From: Nitrospira defluvii
GTDB lineage: Bacteria; Nitrospirota; Nitrospiria; Nitrospirales; Nitrospiraceae
Assembly: GCA_000196815.1 (NCBI GenBank)
Contig: FP929003.1
Coordinates: forward strand, 1,240,001-1,304,000
DNA: 64,000 nt
Direction of reading: 5' to 3'
The number at the start of each line of letters is the position of its first letter. The first letter of the stretch is position 1. Below, piece by piece: positions 1 through 8,544 of the stretch. A program made the position numbers and the translations under genes. A model generated the notes under the pieces. The model had not been told where the DNA came from. It ran no database searches and was given only the letters and a program-made list of their open reading frames with translations.

Positions 1-29
1 TCGGAATGGCAGGAAAGACCCAGTCCGTC

Positions 30-58
30 TTTACAGCGTGATGCGTAACTGCTAAAGT
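30..58 (+). promoter_or_regulatory. Possible sigma70 promoter
   Basis: TTTACA at 30-35 and TAAAGT at 53-58 are separated by 17 bases and lie about 60 bases upstream of the first gene. Both hexamers are imperfect, so this is a weak call. Confidence 0.35.
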
Positions 59-116
59 TCCGCGACTTTATCCATCCAGTTGCTCCGCACAATGAACGGA
101 AAGAGGTTTGTCTGGG

Positions 117-494
117 ATGAGGAGTGAGTTCAATCAGCCGAGGCCCAGCCTGCTCGGCGTGTTAGTGATCGGCGCCGCACTCTGCGTGGCTCTCGCCGGA
201 CTCGGAAGTTTTTTGACCTCGGTCTATGCCGCCAGTAACACCGTACACGAGATCAAAGGAACGGTTGAAGCCGTCAATCCAACGGATGACCCACCTGTCA
301 TTGTGGTCAGAGGGCAGCATGGAGCAAATGAAGAAACGGTGGTCGGTGCGGTGCTCAAGCAGGGTGCCACCATCGTGCGCGGGAAAAAGCGGATCGGGCT
401 CGATCGGATTCACGCTGGAGACAAGGTGACGTTGAAGTATGTCAAAACTCGCGACGGCCTCGCCGTTCGGTCAATTGTGCTCCACCGCAATTAG
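117..494 (+). CDS. Small exported protein of unknown function
   Basis: A protein of about 125 residues with a hydrophobic N-terminal segment ending near SVYAASN, which looks like a cleavable signal peptide, so it is probably periplasmic. The mature part (HEIKGTVEAV ... GDKVTLKYVK) resembles small beta-barrel, DUF5666-like domains, but I cannot assign a function. The reading frame opens with TTG at 108. I prefer ATG at 117 because the purine-rich AAAGAGG at 100-106 is too close to the TTG and well spaced for the ATG. It is followed 56 bases later by a lipoprotein gene on the same strand, possibly co-transcribed. Confidence 0.6.
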   Translation: MRSEFNQPRPSLLGVLVIGAALCVALAGLGSFLTSVYAASNTVHEIKGTVEAVNPTDDPPVIVVRGQHGANEETVVGAVLKQGATIVRGKKRIGLDRIHAGDKVTLKYVKTRDGLAVRSIVLHRN

Positions 495-550
495 CCAATG
501 ACTAGATGCCAGTTATGGATTTGTTACTCACAAGGAGGTAGAGAGATTTT

Positions 551-1210
551 ATGATTCGACAGCATGTGGTGCGGGGGATATCTGCGCCGGTGGCCGTCGG
601 GTTGCTGCTCCTGTTGGGCTGCTCCGGGAAAGGCGACATTATTCCGATGAACCTGACCCCGAAAATGCAAGCGGATGCCACCGGTGCTGCGCAGGTGGTA
701 AAGCCTATGGCGGGGCCTCGAGTGATGGTTATTCCGTTTGAAGATGGGCGCGCCGATCGAACCAAGGTAGGGAGTCGAAGCTCGATGTGGGGAGGAGAGA
801 CATATTTTAATGTGTCGAGCGGAAGTGCTGGCGAGGAAACCGCCCAGGCATTTGCCGATTATCTCAAGCGCAAGGGATGGCAAGCGCAATATGCCAAGAC
901 TGCTCCCGTAGCCTCAGAAGCCGGTCCCGATGTTGTGGTTTCCGGGAAGATTCTCGAATTGGCGGTCGATGCCCGGCGCGGGGTATTTCTTACTGATATT
1001 GAAGCCCGAACCAAGCTGGTCATTCAGGCGAGTAACCGAGAAGACAGCAGCTCACTCGTACGAACCGACGCACATTCAGGTAGCCATGACAATGTGTTGT
1101 GGTTCGAGCCGCAGGATGGAGAAAGTATTCTGTCAGAAGTGTTGGAGAAGAATTTCGAGCGGTTCGTCGTAAGCACCAAATTCGAAGACAGGGCTATTCG
1201 ATTTCGTTAA
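551..1210 (+). CDS. Putative lipoprotein, YajG-like
   Basis: A 219-residue protein with a lipoprotein signal: a hydrophobic stretch ending in LLLLLGC, with the lipobox cysteine near residue 24. It should be lipid-anchored in the envelope. The segment PRVMVIPFEDGRADRTKVG and a later DVVVSGKILEL recall YajG-type lipoproteins, which have no settled function; this is a resemblance from memory only. A strong ribosome-binding site AAGGAGG sits 13 bases upstream of the ATG. Nothing else in the sequence points to a role. Confidence 0.7.
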   Translation: MIRQHVVRGISAPVAVGLLLLLGCSGKGDIIPMNLTPKMQADATGAAQVVKPMAGPRVMVIPFEDGRADRTKVGSRSSMWGGETYFNVSSGSAGEETAQAFADYLKRKGWQAQYAKTAPVASEAGPDVVVSGKILELAVDARRGVFLTDIEARTKLVIQASNREDSSSLVRTDAHSGSHDNVLWFEPQDGESILSEVLEKNFERFVVSTKFEDRAIRFR

Positions 1211-1551
1211 ATCAGGTCGCGCCGGGAAATCGATGAGCTGGTCCGATTTTATCCGGCTGATCCGAGAGCCTGACAATTTGGACTTGTGTTTACTATTGAA
1301 CTATCAGTTAGTTTTGAGCGCAGAGGCGTCCTGCCTATCGGTGAGCGGAAGAAGCTCCCCTGTTTCGTCGTTCCGCTTAGCAAAATTATGGATTTCTTCT
1401 TCGTCGAGCATTGAGTTCTCTGCCCGTTTGTAGGGGGCATTGCTACCCAGACGGTATTGTCGCCAAAGGCAATCTTGCGTAGCCTTACTTCACTGAGTAT
1501 GAGAGTTGTCTGGCAGGCGGTGAGGTGTAGGCTTTCACACGAGGTGTTTTT
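1211..1551. other. 341-base intergenic region, no supported gene
   Basis: Short open frames exist here on both strands (66 and 63 codons) but they lack a convincing ribosome-binding site and recognisable protein sequence. I see no terminator with a T-run. The 3' part presumably carries the promoter of the RlpA-like gene, but no clear -35/-10 pair stands out. Confidence 0.4.
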
Positions 1552-2211
1552 ATGGATATGAACTCCCCCAACCCCTTCCGTCGTAAGGCTGGTTACGCTG
1601 CAATTCCTTTGGCTGGCTGTCTTCTCCTGAGTGCCTGTTCCGCGCTGCCGAAAGGTGAACTTACGTTGGACCTTGGCATTAAAGATCGGGGAGTCGCTTC
1701 ATGGTATGGCAAGGAGTTTCATGGAAAGCTCGCAGCAAATGGGGAGGCCTTCGATATGACGGCCTTCACTGCTGCTCATCGCAAATTGCCGTTAGGTAGT
1801 GTGGTTCGTGTGGTTAATTTTACCAACGGAAAAACCGTTCAAGTTCGAATTAATGATCGAGGACCATACGTTGCAGGGCGTATGCTGGATCTTTCGCATG
1901 CGGCGGCTCGCGAGTTGGGCATGGTTGAAGCTGGTACTACGGCGGTGCAGATTGAGGTGGTTGGAGATCATCGTCCGGTCGCGCAGATTCCCTCGACCAA
2001 GGTTCCTTCTGTAGCCGGTATGGTATTGAATACGGATATGCGCACAGTGAGGCAACATCGTCGACCGGATGAGGGGGTTGAACGACATGCCGTTCCTTTA
2101 AGAATCATGCCACAAGAAGCCCTCTACGTGAGGCGTGAGCGCCGTATCGGTAGTATGTTGGCAGCCGATCACACGGCTCACAACACCGTCCCCGTCCTCA
2201 TCCTATCCTAA
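1552..2211 (+). CDS. rlpA: RlpA-like septal ring lipoprotein
   Basis: A 219-residue lipoprotein: the signal ends in LLLSACS (lipobox cysteine near residue 29). It is followed by a double-psi beta-barrel domain at about residues 45-135, with the RlpA hallmarks GVASWYGKEFHGKLAANGE, AAHRKLPLGSVV and VRINDRGPYV...GRMLDLSHAAA. RlpA proteins are lytic transglycosylases that act on naked glycan strands at the septum. The C-terminal 75 residues are unlike a SPOR domain, so septal targeting by SPOR is not supported here. The ATG at 1552 is preceded by CACGAGGTG. It stands alone, with a likely promoter for the next gene after it. Confidence 0.85.
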   Translation: MDMNSPNPFRRKAGYAAIPLAGCLLLSACSALPKGELTLDLGIKDRGVASWYGKEFHGKLAANGEAFDMTAFTAAHRKLPLGSVVRVVNFTNGKTVQVRINDRGPYVAGRMLDLSHAAARELGMVEAGTTAVQIEVVGDHRPVAQIPSTKVPSVAGMVLNTDMRTVRQHRRPDEGVERHAVPLRIMPQEALYVRRERRIGSMLAADHTAHNTVPVLILS

Positions 2212-2230
2212 GTAAGCGCTACTCCGTTAG

Positions 2231-2260
2231 TTGACACTTCCGCCCGTACTTGATTAGACT
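2231..2260 (+). promoter_or_regulatory. Possible sigma70 promoter
   Basis: A perfect TTGACA at 2231-2236 is followed after 18 bases by TAGACT at 2255-2260. It lies about 80 bases before the small basic protein gene, in the right orientation. Confidence 0.45.
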
Positions 2261-2338
2261 GCCCCCTCTGGAGCAAAGCCTGATTGTGCCCTTATTTCTT
2301 ACGTTTGTTGATCTTAATTGTTGGAGGTTGAAAGCTGA

Positions 2339-2542
2339 ATGGCAAAGAAACCAGCCGGTGAATCAGACGAAGTCCGACTCAAGAAAAAAGTTGCGGCACG
2401 AGTAACGAAAGAAGCAAAACTTTCAGGTGATCCTGCTGCACGCTCTTTGCGCAAACGGCTCAAGCGGGTGCAGCGCAAACGGCGTGCGCTCGTATCGAGA
2501 AAAAAACATGCGGCTGGCAAGCAGGTTGAAGCGAAGTCATAA
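2339..2542 (+). CDS. Small lysine/arginine-rich protein
   Basis: A 67-residue, strongly basic protein (AKKPAGESDEVRLKKKV ... RKRLKRVQRKRRALVSRKKH). I do not recognise a family. The charge suggests nucleic-acid or ribosome association, which is inference only. GGAGG at 2323-2327 is 11 bases before the ATG, and a promoter-like TTGACA/TAGACT lies upstream, so expression is plausible. It is followed 64 bases later by a HEAT-repeat protein gene on the same strand. Confidence 0.55.
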   Translation: MAKKPAGESDEVRLKKKVAARVTKEAKLSGDPAARSLRKRLKRVQRKRRALVSRKKHAAGKQVEAKS

Positions 2543-2606
2543 ACGGTTGCGGGCGTGAGGGATTTGATCACCATGCCCAGCCCTCTGCGGAACAAGGAAC
2601 ACTAAT

Positions 2607-3437
2607 ATGAAACACACTGGTGAAAAAGAAGAACAGGCCCAGGCTGTTTCCCCCATTGGCCAAGTTGGGGATGAGACCTTGACAGATCAGGTCTCGGATC
2701 AACTAGCTGCGTCCTTGGAATCTTCGGCAGGGGGCCAGGACCTCACTGAACCATTGCAGGAAGTGGTTCTTGAGGAAGAGCAGGTCAAGGACGAGATCGA
2801 TATTCAAATTGATCTGCTCAAAGATCCTGATTGGGTGGTCAGGCGTGAGGCCGCAATCACGCTGGGAGAAATGGGCGATGAGCGTTGCGTTGAACCATTA
2901 GCTGCGGCTCTTCGCGATGGTGACTGGCAGGTGAGGGAAGTTGCAATTGAGGGAATTGGGCAGATCGGTTCTCCCGCCGTCGAGGTTTTGCTTAAGTTGC
3001 TTCGAGATTGGGACGTGCGGAAGTCGGCCATCACGGCCTTGGGGAAAATTCGTGATGAGCGTGTGCTTGAGCCTCTGATGCAACAGCTCCGAAATGATGA
3101 ATTCATGGAGGATGCTACCGACGCATTGGTCAATCTTGGTGAGCCAGCCCTCCCCGGACTGATCAAGGCACTGAAAGACAAAGAAGAGTTAGTGCGGAAG
3201 CAAGCGGTGATAGCACTGGGCCGGATTAAGTCTCCCGAGGCCATCGATCCGCTGATTGAGATGTTGCAGAATAAGGACTGGTTTACTCGGCTGACGGCTG
3301 CTGCGGCACTTGAAGCGATCGGTGATGAGCGTGGCCGCGAAGCGATCAAGCCGTTGTTGAAAGACAGTGATATGGTGGTCAAGATGCGAGTCGAGCGTAT
3401 TCTGGCTAAGTGGAAGAAGCAACCGGCGGCTGTTTAG
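2607..3437 (+). CDS. HEAT-repeat protein
   Basis: A 276-residue protein. Residues 1-65 are acidic and low in complexity. From about residue 70 there are five to six HEAT/PBS-lyase-type helical repeats of about 31 residues (for example DPDWVVRREAAITLGEMGDE, DGDWQVREVAIEGIGQIG, NKDWFTRLTAAAALEAIGDE). Such repeats are protein-binding scaffolds. There is no signal peptide, so it is probably cytoplasmic. It converges with the minus-strand gene ending at 3445, only seven bases away. The partner is unknown. Confidence 0.75.
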   Translation: MKHTGEKEEQAQAVSPIGQVGDETLTDQVSDQLAASLESSAGGQDLTEPLQEVVLEEEQVKDEIDIQIDLLKDPDWVVRREAAITLGEMGDERCVEPLAAALRDGDWQVREVAIEGIGQIGSPAVEVLLKLLRDWDVRKSAITALGKIRDERVLEPLMQQLRNDEFMEDATDALVNLGEPALPGLIKALKDKEELVRKQAVIALGRIKSPEAIDPLIEMLQNKDWFTRLTAAAALEAIGDERGREAIKPLLKDSDMVVKMRVERILAKWKKQPAAV

Positions 3438-3444
3438 CATCCCG

Positions 3445-3879
3445 TCACTTGCGGAGAAGAAGGTCCAGTTCCTTTTGGATGTCGTCCAGTTTGGTGGCGG
3501 ATACCTTTTTTCCAAGGGATAGTTCCAGGCGAAGTTCTCTGATTTTTCCTGCCAGCTCTTTGACCGAAGCGTTAGGATCTACTTGTTTTCCCCCACGTGT
3601 GACTAGCTCGAGTGAATTGAGAGCGTCCGCGAGTTCCTTGGCCGCATCGGCCGTATTCTTGTTGTAAATGTCGGCTTTTGCTTGCACGACGTTGGATTTT
3701 GCGTCAACCAGGCTCTGGCGGCGATGCAGGTCCCGTTCTATTCCCAGGGTAGTATCCACGACATTCCGTGAGAAATCCCGCACCGTTTGCTCAAGATTAT
3801 TCGCCGGCTGTTTTCCCCAGAGGTATCCGAATCCGAACGAGAGGGCTAGTAGCATCAATAGCCCTATAAATCTGAGCAT
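3445..3879 (-). CDS. Membrane-anchored coiled-coil protein, unknown function
   Basis: A 144-residue protein with one N-terminal hydrophobic segment (MLRFIGLLMLLALSFGFGYL). The remainder is charged and probably helical, with coiled-coil spacing toward the C terminus (IRELRLELSLGKK ... IQKELDLLLRK). It is probably an inner-membrane protein with a periplasmic helical domain. It is the last gene of a minus-strand operon, 15 bases after the exported HEAT-repeat gene. No family is recognised. Confidence 0.6.
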   Translation of the reverse strand: MLRFIGLLMLLALSFGFGYLWGKQPANNLEQTVRDFSRNVVDTTLGIERDLHRRQSLVDAKSNVVQAKADIYNKNTADAAKELADALNSLELVTRGGKQVDPNASVKELAGKIRELRLELSLGKKVSATKLDDIQKELDLLLRK

Positions 3880-3894
3880 GCTGATTCTCAGCCC

Positions 3895-5340
3895 CTAGCG
3901 GGCGCTCCCTTGTTTGCCTTTTGGGGACAAGACACGGATGAGGCTTCCTGCTGAAGCAATGCGGACTGCGGGGTCCGAATCTTGGAGACCGGCTTTAAGG
4001 GGCGAGACAAGAGATTTTTGTTGAAGTTTGCCCAGCGCCCGCGCTGCCATGAGTCGCGGTAGCGGCTGCTGATCTCGAAGTAAACTTTCAAGCACGGCCA
4101 GGGCATTGGGAGTGGTTGCAGCCGCCAGGGCGTGCGCAGCTCCGCCACGTACTGAGGGATCGGGATGACGGGCGAGGTCTGCGGCATTCAAAACGGCGCT
4201 TGCGTCACCGAGTCGGAGGAGCGCCTCGACGGCGCTGATGCGAACGTGCTCATCAGGGTCCCGCAACAGCGGTTGAACAACGCTGCGAGTTTCATTGTCG
4301 CCCAGTCGGCCGAGGCTCGAAGCAGCGACACTGCGGACGCGCGGGTTCTCGTCACTTAGCGCGTGTGTCAGTGGAGCGATCCCGTCTGTGCTACCGAATT
4401 CTCCTAGTGCCCCCGCTGCAAACGCACGGACCGCAGGATGGGGGTCGTAGACAGCTTGGCTCAGGATCGACAGGCTTGCAGGTCGTCGCAATCGTCCGAG
4501 CATGCCTAGGGCTGCCATACGCACCTCTGGGTCTGGGAGCGTGACGGCATTGGAGATGTCGGTTAGGACATCCGTCCGCCCAAGCTTGTACAATCCCGCG
4601 AAGGCAAAGATGGATTCCGGGCCCTCATCGACGCGGGCGATTTCAGTCAGTTGATCCGCAATCCCGGAGACCTTGGCATCACTGAGGGCATTGATGGCTG
4701 CGATGCGGACGCCGGGAGCTTCGTCGCGCAGCGCTCGTTTGAGCGCCGAGGAGCGTCCGGCTAGGCCGGCTCGTCCAATGGCCTCGGCCGCGCGAGCGCG
4801 GACCAGAGCCGATGAGTCCAGCAAGCCGTCTTCGAGGATCGGTAACGTGTCGCTCTCGCCCATTTCCGCCAGCGCCGTGTAGGCAGCGATGCGGATATGT
4901 TCCTGCGTATCACGAACACGAGTGACAATAAAACTTCGTGCAATCTCCCGCAGCAACGCGGGTTCGTCCGGACGATTGTTTGCGACGAGTTTAGTGTAGA
5001 GTTTCCAGGCCTCCTCAGGCTTCCCTAGTTTGAGATGACTGAGAAGGCTATAGCGCAAGACTTCTAGCCCCGGTTGCTGGCCAGGGGGCAACTGTTGCAG
5101 GAGCTCCAGTACTCGATTGTATTCAGCCGCTTGGTAGAGCGTCATGGCCTGTTGCTCGAGTGAGGGGACGGCGGGCTTGGGTGAAGATGGGGCTGCTGTT
5201 GCCAGGTGGGGAATGGACAAGACCAACAGTGCAACCCCGGCCTGAAATGCCCAGGTTGTGTGTCGGCGGATTCGCTGAAGATTCGGGCAAGGCCCGCTTA
5301 TGCTACCACTTGTTCGGGGTGCGCGCGGTGGCCGGTGCAT
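3895..5340 (-). CDS. Exported HEAT-repeat protein
   Basis: A 481-residue protein. A hydrophobic segment at about residues 31-48 ends in ATAAPSS, which looks like a signal peptide, so a periplasmic location is likely. From about residue 100 it is almost wholly HEAT/PBS-lyase repeats (for example DSSALVRARAAEAIGRAG, YDPHPAVRAFAAGALGEFG, DPDEHVRISAVEALLRLGD). The N-terminal part (AEYNRVLELLQQL) may be TPR-like. The first ATG overlaps the end of glgP by 38 bases, so a translation-coupled start or a slightly later start are both possible. It probably shares a transcript with glgP. Confidence 0.75.
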   Translation of the reverse strand: MHRPPRAPRTSGSISGPCPNLQRIRRHTTWAFQAGVALLVLSIPHLATAAPSSPKPAVPSLEQQAMTLYQAAEYNRVLELLQQLPPGQQPGLEVLRYSLLSHLKLGKPEEAWKLYTKLVANNRPDEPALLREIARSFIVTRVRDTQEHIRIAAYTALAEMGESDTLPILEDGLLDSSALVRARAAEAIGRAGLAGRSSALKRALRDEAPGVRIAAINALSDAKVSGIADQLTEIARVDEGPESIFAFAGLYKLGRTDVLTDISNAVTLPDPEVRMAALGMLGRLRRPASLSILSQAVYDPHPAVRAFAAGALGEFGSTDGIAPLTHALSDENPRVRSVAASSLGRLGDNETRSVVQPLLRDPDEHVRISAVEALLRLGDASAVLNAADLARHPDPSVRGGAAHALAAATTPNALAVLESLLRDQQPLPRLMAARALGKLQQKSLVSPLKAGLQDSDPAVRIASAGSLIRVLSPKGKQGSAR

Positions 5341-7462
5341 ACAGCTGCCTCATGTATTCCTTGACCATCCGTTTGGTGCAAAAGCGGGGAGCAACGGTCT
5401 TAATGCTCTCTTTGACGATCTGAAGCCATCCGCGAGGAATGCCGTCCAGGTCGCGTTGGTAGAACAGGGGTACGACCTCCTGCTCTAGCAATCGAAACAA
5501 TTGTTCCGCATCGTGAGCATCCTGCGCCTGGGTATCCGTTCCCTCGGGCAGAGGTTGAATGCCCCATCCGTTCGCGCCGTTGTACCCCTCATGCCACCAG
5601 CCATCGAGGACACTGAGGTTGATCACCCCATTGAGTGCGGCCTTTTGGCCGCTGGTTCCACTTGCCTCGAGCGGGGCCCGTGGCGTGTTTAGCCAAATAT
5701 CGACGCCTTGCACCAGGTACTTTGCCATATGCATGTCGTAGTCTTCGAGGAAGGCGACATGACCACCGAGTTTGTGATCGTTGCAGAAACTCAGCACCTC
5801 GTGAATGAAGTAGCGGCCCGGTTCGTCGGCGGGGTGCGCTTTACCTGCAAACACGATCTGGACGGGCCGCCACCGATTGTGAAGCAACTGTTTAAGTCGA
5901 TCGAGATCTCGGAACAGGAGTGTTGCACGTTTGTAGGTCGCGAACCGTCTGGCAAATCCGATCGTGAGGGCTTCGGGGTCCAGCAGGGTTCCCCGGGCGA
6001 TTGCTTGCATGGGTTGGAGATGGCCGCGAATCCAGCCGTCCCGCGCGCGTTCGCGAATAAACCGCATCAGTTTGCGCCGCGTTGTTTGTCGAACGGCCCA
6101 GAGGGCGTCATCCGGCAGATCGGTGACTCGTTGCCAGATGATGGGGTCATCGACTCGTTCCGCCCAATCGGGGCTGAGATATTTGGCATAGAGCGAGTTC
6201 GCTTCCGGGGAGATCCATGTGGGCGCGTGAATGCCGTTGGTCAGGCTACGGATGGGGACGAGATCCTGCGCCAGTCCCGGCCACAGGTGTTGCCACATTT
6301 GTCGGGAGACGCGTCCGTGCTCACGGCTTACGCCGTTGACGTGGGCCGACAGCCGCATGGCGAGGGCCGTCATGTTGAATCCGTGTCCCGCGCTTTCTGG
6401 CGTTTCACCTAGACGTAGGAACTCTTCCCTGGAGAGTCCGAGTTGGCCCCAGTAGTTGCTGAAGTACCGATCCATCAGATGAAACGGGAAAATATCGTGT
6501 CCGGCTGGAACGGGAGTGTGCGTGGTGAAAACGGTGCTTTGTCGAACCAGATCGCTTGCTTCGGCATGGCTGTGGCCGGTGGTGACGAATTCCCGGATGC
6601 GTTCCAGGGTTAGGAAGGCCGAATGGCCTTCATTGCAATGCCAGACCGCGGGATCAATGCCCAGGGCGCGTAAGATCCGTACGCCGCCGATCCCGAGCAA
6701 AAATTCCTGACAGAGCCGGATTTCCTGGTCTCCACCGTAGAGCCGCGCGGAGAGGGCACGATCTTCGGGCGTATTCTCAGGCACATCGGTATCGATGAGA
6801 TAAAGGGACATACGCCCCGCACGCACCTGCCAGACGAGCACCGTAACCTGGCGGTGGCCGATCTCGACCTTGATGGAGCAGGGGATGCCGGTCGACGTCA
6901 TGGCCTGGTGAATCGGAGAATCGTATCTATTAAAGGGCACATAGGTGGCTTCCTGCCATCCTTCCGGGTTGATACGCTGTTTGAAATATCCTTGCGGGTA
7001 CATGAAGCCGATACCGACGAGAGGAATGCCCAGGTCACTGGCCTCTTTGCAATGGTCTCCGGCCAAGATGCCAAGTCCTCCGCTGTAAATCGGGATGGAA
7101 ATATGCAGCCCGAACTCAGCCGAAAAGTAGGCGATGGGCGAATTCTGGAGCGCGGGGAATTCCGTCGCCGCCCAGGTGTTCTTACTGCTCAGATATTCGT
7201 CGAAGGCGCGCAAAACGGCGGAGTATTGCCGGGCGAAATTCGGATCGCCGGCCAAGGTTGCGAAGCGTTCGGGTTTCACGCCAGAGAGTAGCTGAACAGG
7301 GTTATGATGGGTCAGAAACCAGAGCGTCGGGTCGATGGACTCGAACAGCTGACGCGCCGGTTGGTTCCAGCTCCACCAGAGATTGCGGGCCAGTTCGCCG
7401 AGTCGATGCAGGCTTTGGGGAACCGTATCTTGAGGGGGTTGTATGTGGTCGGGTGCTTGCAC
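5303..7462 (-). CDS. glgP: Alpha-glucan (glycogen) phosphorylase
   Basis: A 719-residue member of glycosyltransferase family 35, the short form found in many bacteria. It releases glucose-1-phosphate from glycogen or maltodextrin in the cytoplasm. Recognisable parts are the N-terminal NLWWSWNQPARQLFESIDP, YFSAEFGLH, THTPVPAGHD, the RFATYKRATLLF segment and the cofactor-site region EASGTSGQKAALNG with the PLP-binding lysine, followed by LSVLDGWWHEGYNGANGW. It lies second in a minus-strand operon, 69 bases downstream of an unknown gene and overlapping a HEAT-repeat gene. No other glycogen gene lies in this window. Confidence 0.93.
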   Translation of the reverse strand: MQAPDHIQPPQDTVPQSLHRLGELARNLWWSWNQPARQLFESIDPTLWFLTHHNPVQLLSGVKPERFATLAGDPNFARQYSAVLRAFDEYLSSKNTWAATEFPALQNSPIAYFSAEFGLHISIPIYSGGLGILAGDHCKEASDLGIPLVGIGFMYPQGYFKQRINPEGWQEATYVPFNRYDSPIHQAMTSTGIPCSIKVEIGHRQVTVLVWQVRAGRMSLYLIDTDVPENTPEDRALSARLYGGDQEIRLCQEFLLGIGGVRILRALGIDPAVWHCNEGHSAFLTLERIREFVTTGHSHAEASDLVRQSTVFTTHTPVPAGHDIFPFHLMDRYFSNYWGQLGLSREEFLRLGETPESAGHGFNMTALAMRLSAHVNGVSREHGRVSRQMWQHLWPGLAQDLVPIRSLTNGIHAPTWISPEANSLYAKYLSPDWAERVDDPIIWQRVTDLPDDALWAVRQTTRRKLMRFIRERARDGWIRGHLQPMQAIARGTLLDPEALTIGFARRFATYKRATLLFRDLDRLKQLLHNRWRPVQIVFAGKAHPADEPGRYFIHEVLSFCNDHKLGGHVAFLEDYDMHMAKYLVQGVDIWLNTPRAPLEASGTSGQKAALNGVINLSVLDGWWHEGYNGANGWGIQPLPEGTDTQAQDAHDAEQLFRLLEQEVVPLFYQRDLDGIPRGWLQIVKESIKTVAPRFCTKRMVKEYMRQLYAPATARTPNKW

Positions 7463-7531
7463 GACGCCTCCGTGGAATGTGATCGATGGGTGAGGAAGGA
7501 GACCACGAGGTCACGCTTCCGGAATGCTGCG

Positions 7532-8368
7532 TCAGGCGTGTCCGGCTTTGTGCCAGGAAGCCCACTGGTCAGAAAAGGCGACGGTGGCGTAGCGCTCTCC
7601 GAGAATCTTGGCGACTCGATTCATGGTCGTCGTCAGTTGTTTGGCCTCCTCTTGGGTCAGGTCCTGACGAAAACGCGGATGGAGTCCCCATCGCGTCTCG
7701 ACTTCCTCGCCTTTGATGCTCGACATGACACTGACCAATTTGATATCGGCGCCGGTAGCTCCTCGAGGCGCGCTGCTTCCCCCGGTCGTGGCCGGGTTGG
7801 GTGTCGCATCGGCGGCAGCAGGGGGCGTTTGTCCTTCGAAAATCCCGATGAGGGCCGGAATCACGGCGCTGACACAGAGCGTGGCCGCGGCGGTTACAGC
7901 CGGGTTGCGCGGCGCTCCGACCGCACGGGCGACGCGATCACTGAAGTCACGGTACAGGTCGTTCTTGGCAGGGCTGTCCTCCGTCACGAGAAACCGGTAG
8001 CGCTCATAGGTCTGTCGGCTTTCGGCCACGGCCGTTCCGATCGTCAACACGATTTCCGTCTGGTCGCTGCCGGCGCCGAAGGCCGGCTCCAGGGCTTTCT
8101 TAAGCTGGTCGATGACCGTGTCCGTCAACTGGTCCATGAATTGCGGTTGTTCTTTGAGTGGGATGTGGAGGGCCGATACACGATCGGTCAGGTTGAACAT
8201 AACGCGCAAGAATTCGAGATAAATGGTCCACTCATCCTGGTGTTTCAGCTTTAAGGCCTGCTCCGGGGCCGCACGTTTAATGACGGAGACGGACTCTCCT
8301 GCCACTGCGAGCATGAGCTCTGCCACGGTTTGCATCTGCTGAGCGAATGAATACAGTCTGGTTGTCAT
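7532..8368 (-). CDS. Conserved-looking protein of unknown function
   Basis: A 278-residue soluble protein, mostly alpha-helical by composition. A hydrophobic stretch in the middle (VTAAATLCVSAVIPALIGIF) is followed by an Ala/Pro/Thr-rich linker and a charged C-terminal part. I do not recognise a family. It is the first gene of the minus-strand operon ahead of glgP, with AGGGGA just upstream of its ATG and a TATAAT-containing promoter 20 bases further on. A link to glycogen metabolism is only suggested by position. Confidence 0.65.
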   Translation of the reverse strand: MTTRLYSFAQQMQTVAELMLAVAGESVSVIKRAAPEQALKLKHQDEWTIYLEFLRVMFNLTDRVSALHIPLKEQPQFMDQLTDTVIDQLKKALEPAFGAGSDQTEIVLTIGTAVAESRQTYERYRFLVTEDSPAKNDLYRDFSDRVARAVGAPRNPAVTAAATLCVSAVIPALIGIFEGQTPPAAADATPNPATTGGSSAPRGATGADIKLVSVMSSIKGEEVETRWGLHPRFRQDLTQEEAKQLTTTMNRVAKILGERYATVAFSDQWASWHKAGHA

Positions 8369-8389
8369 AGAAGTCCCCTGCTGGTCGGC

Positions 8390-8418
8390 ATTATATACAA
8401 CTCAATTTGAAGGTCCAA
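8390..8418 (-). promoter_or_regulatory. Likely sigma70 promoter of the glgP operon
   Basis: On the minus strand TTGGAC (8418-8413) is followed after 17 bases by a perfect TATAAT (8395-8390), about 22 bases before the ATG of the first operon gene. The -35 box is weak and the -10 box is perfect. Confidence 0.55.
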
Positions 8419-8468
8419 GTGTTGATCTCGATGCATGCGCGCGGAGCGGGCGACTCGCGGTTCTGTCG

Positions 8469-8497
8469 TTGCAAGGTCTTCGGTGGTATGTTATACA
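8469..8497 (+). promoter_or_regulatory. Possible promoter of the helicase gene
   Basis: TTGCAA at 8469-8474 and TATACA at 8492-8497 are 17 bases apart. They precede the ATG at 8545, which would argue against the upstream in-frame starts at 8407 and 8488. Confidence 0.4.
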
Positions 8498-8544
8498 GCG
8501 CGACCGCTCCCGTCACGTGCCTCACTGCCTGGTCGGATGCCAAC

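Noticed and set aside
1233-1433. 66-codon open frame in the spacer before the RlpA-like gene
   Set aside because: No ribosome-binding site, no signal peptide and no recognisable similarity.
7304-8254. 316-codon plus-strand open frame
   Set aside because: It lies opposite the start of glgP and the unknown gene, which has a good ribosome-binding site and promoter. The product has shadow-like composition.
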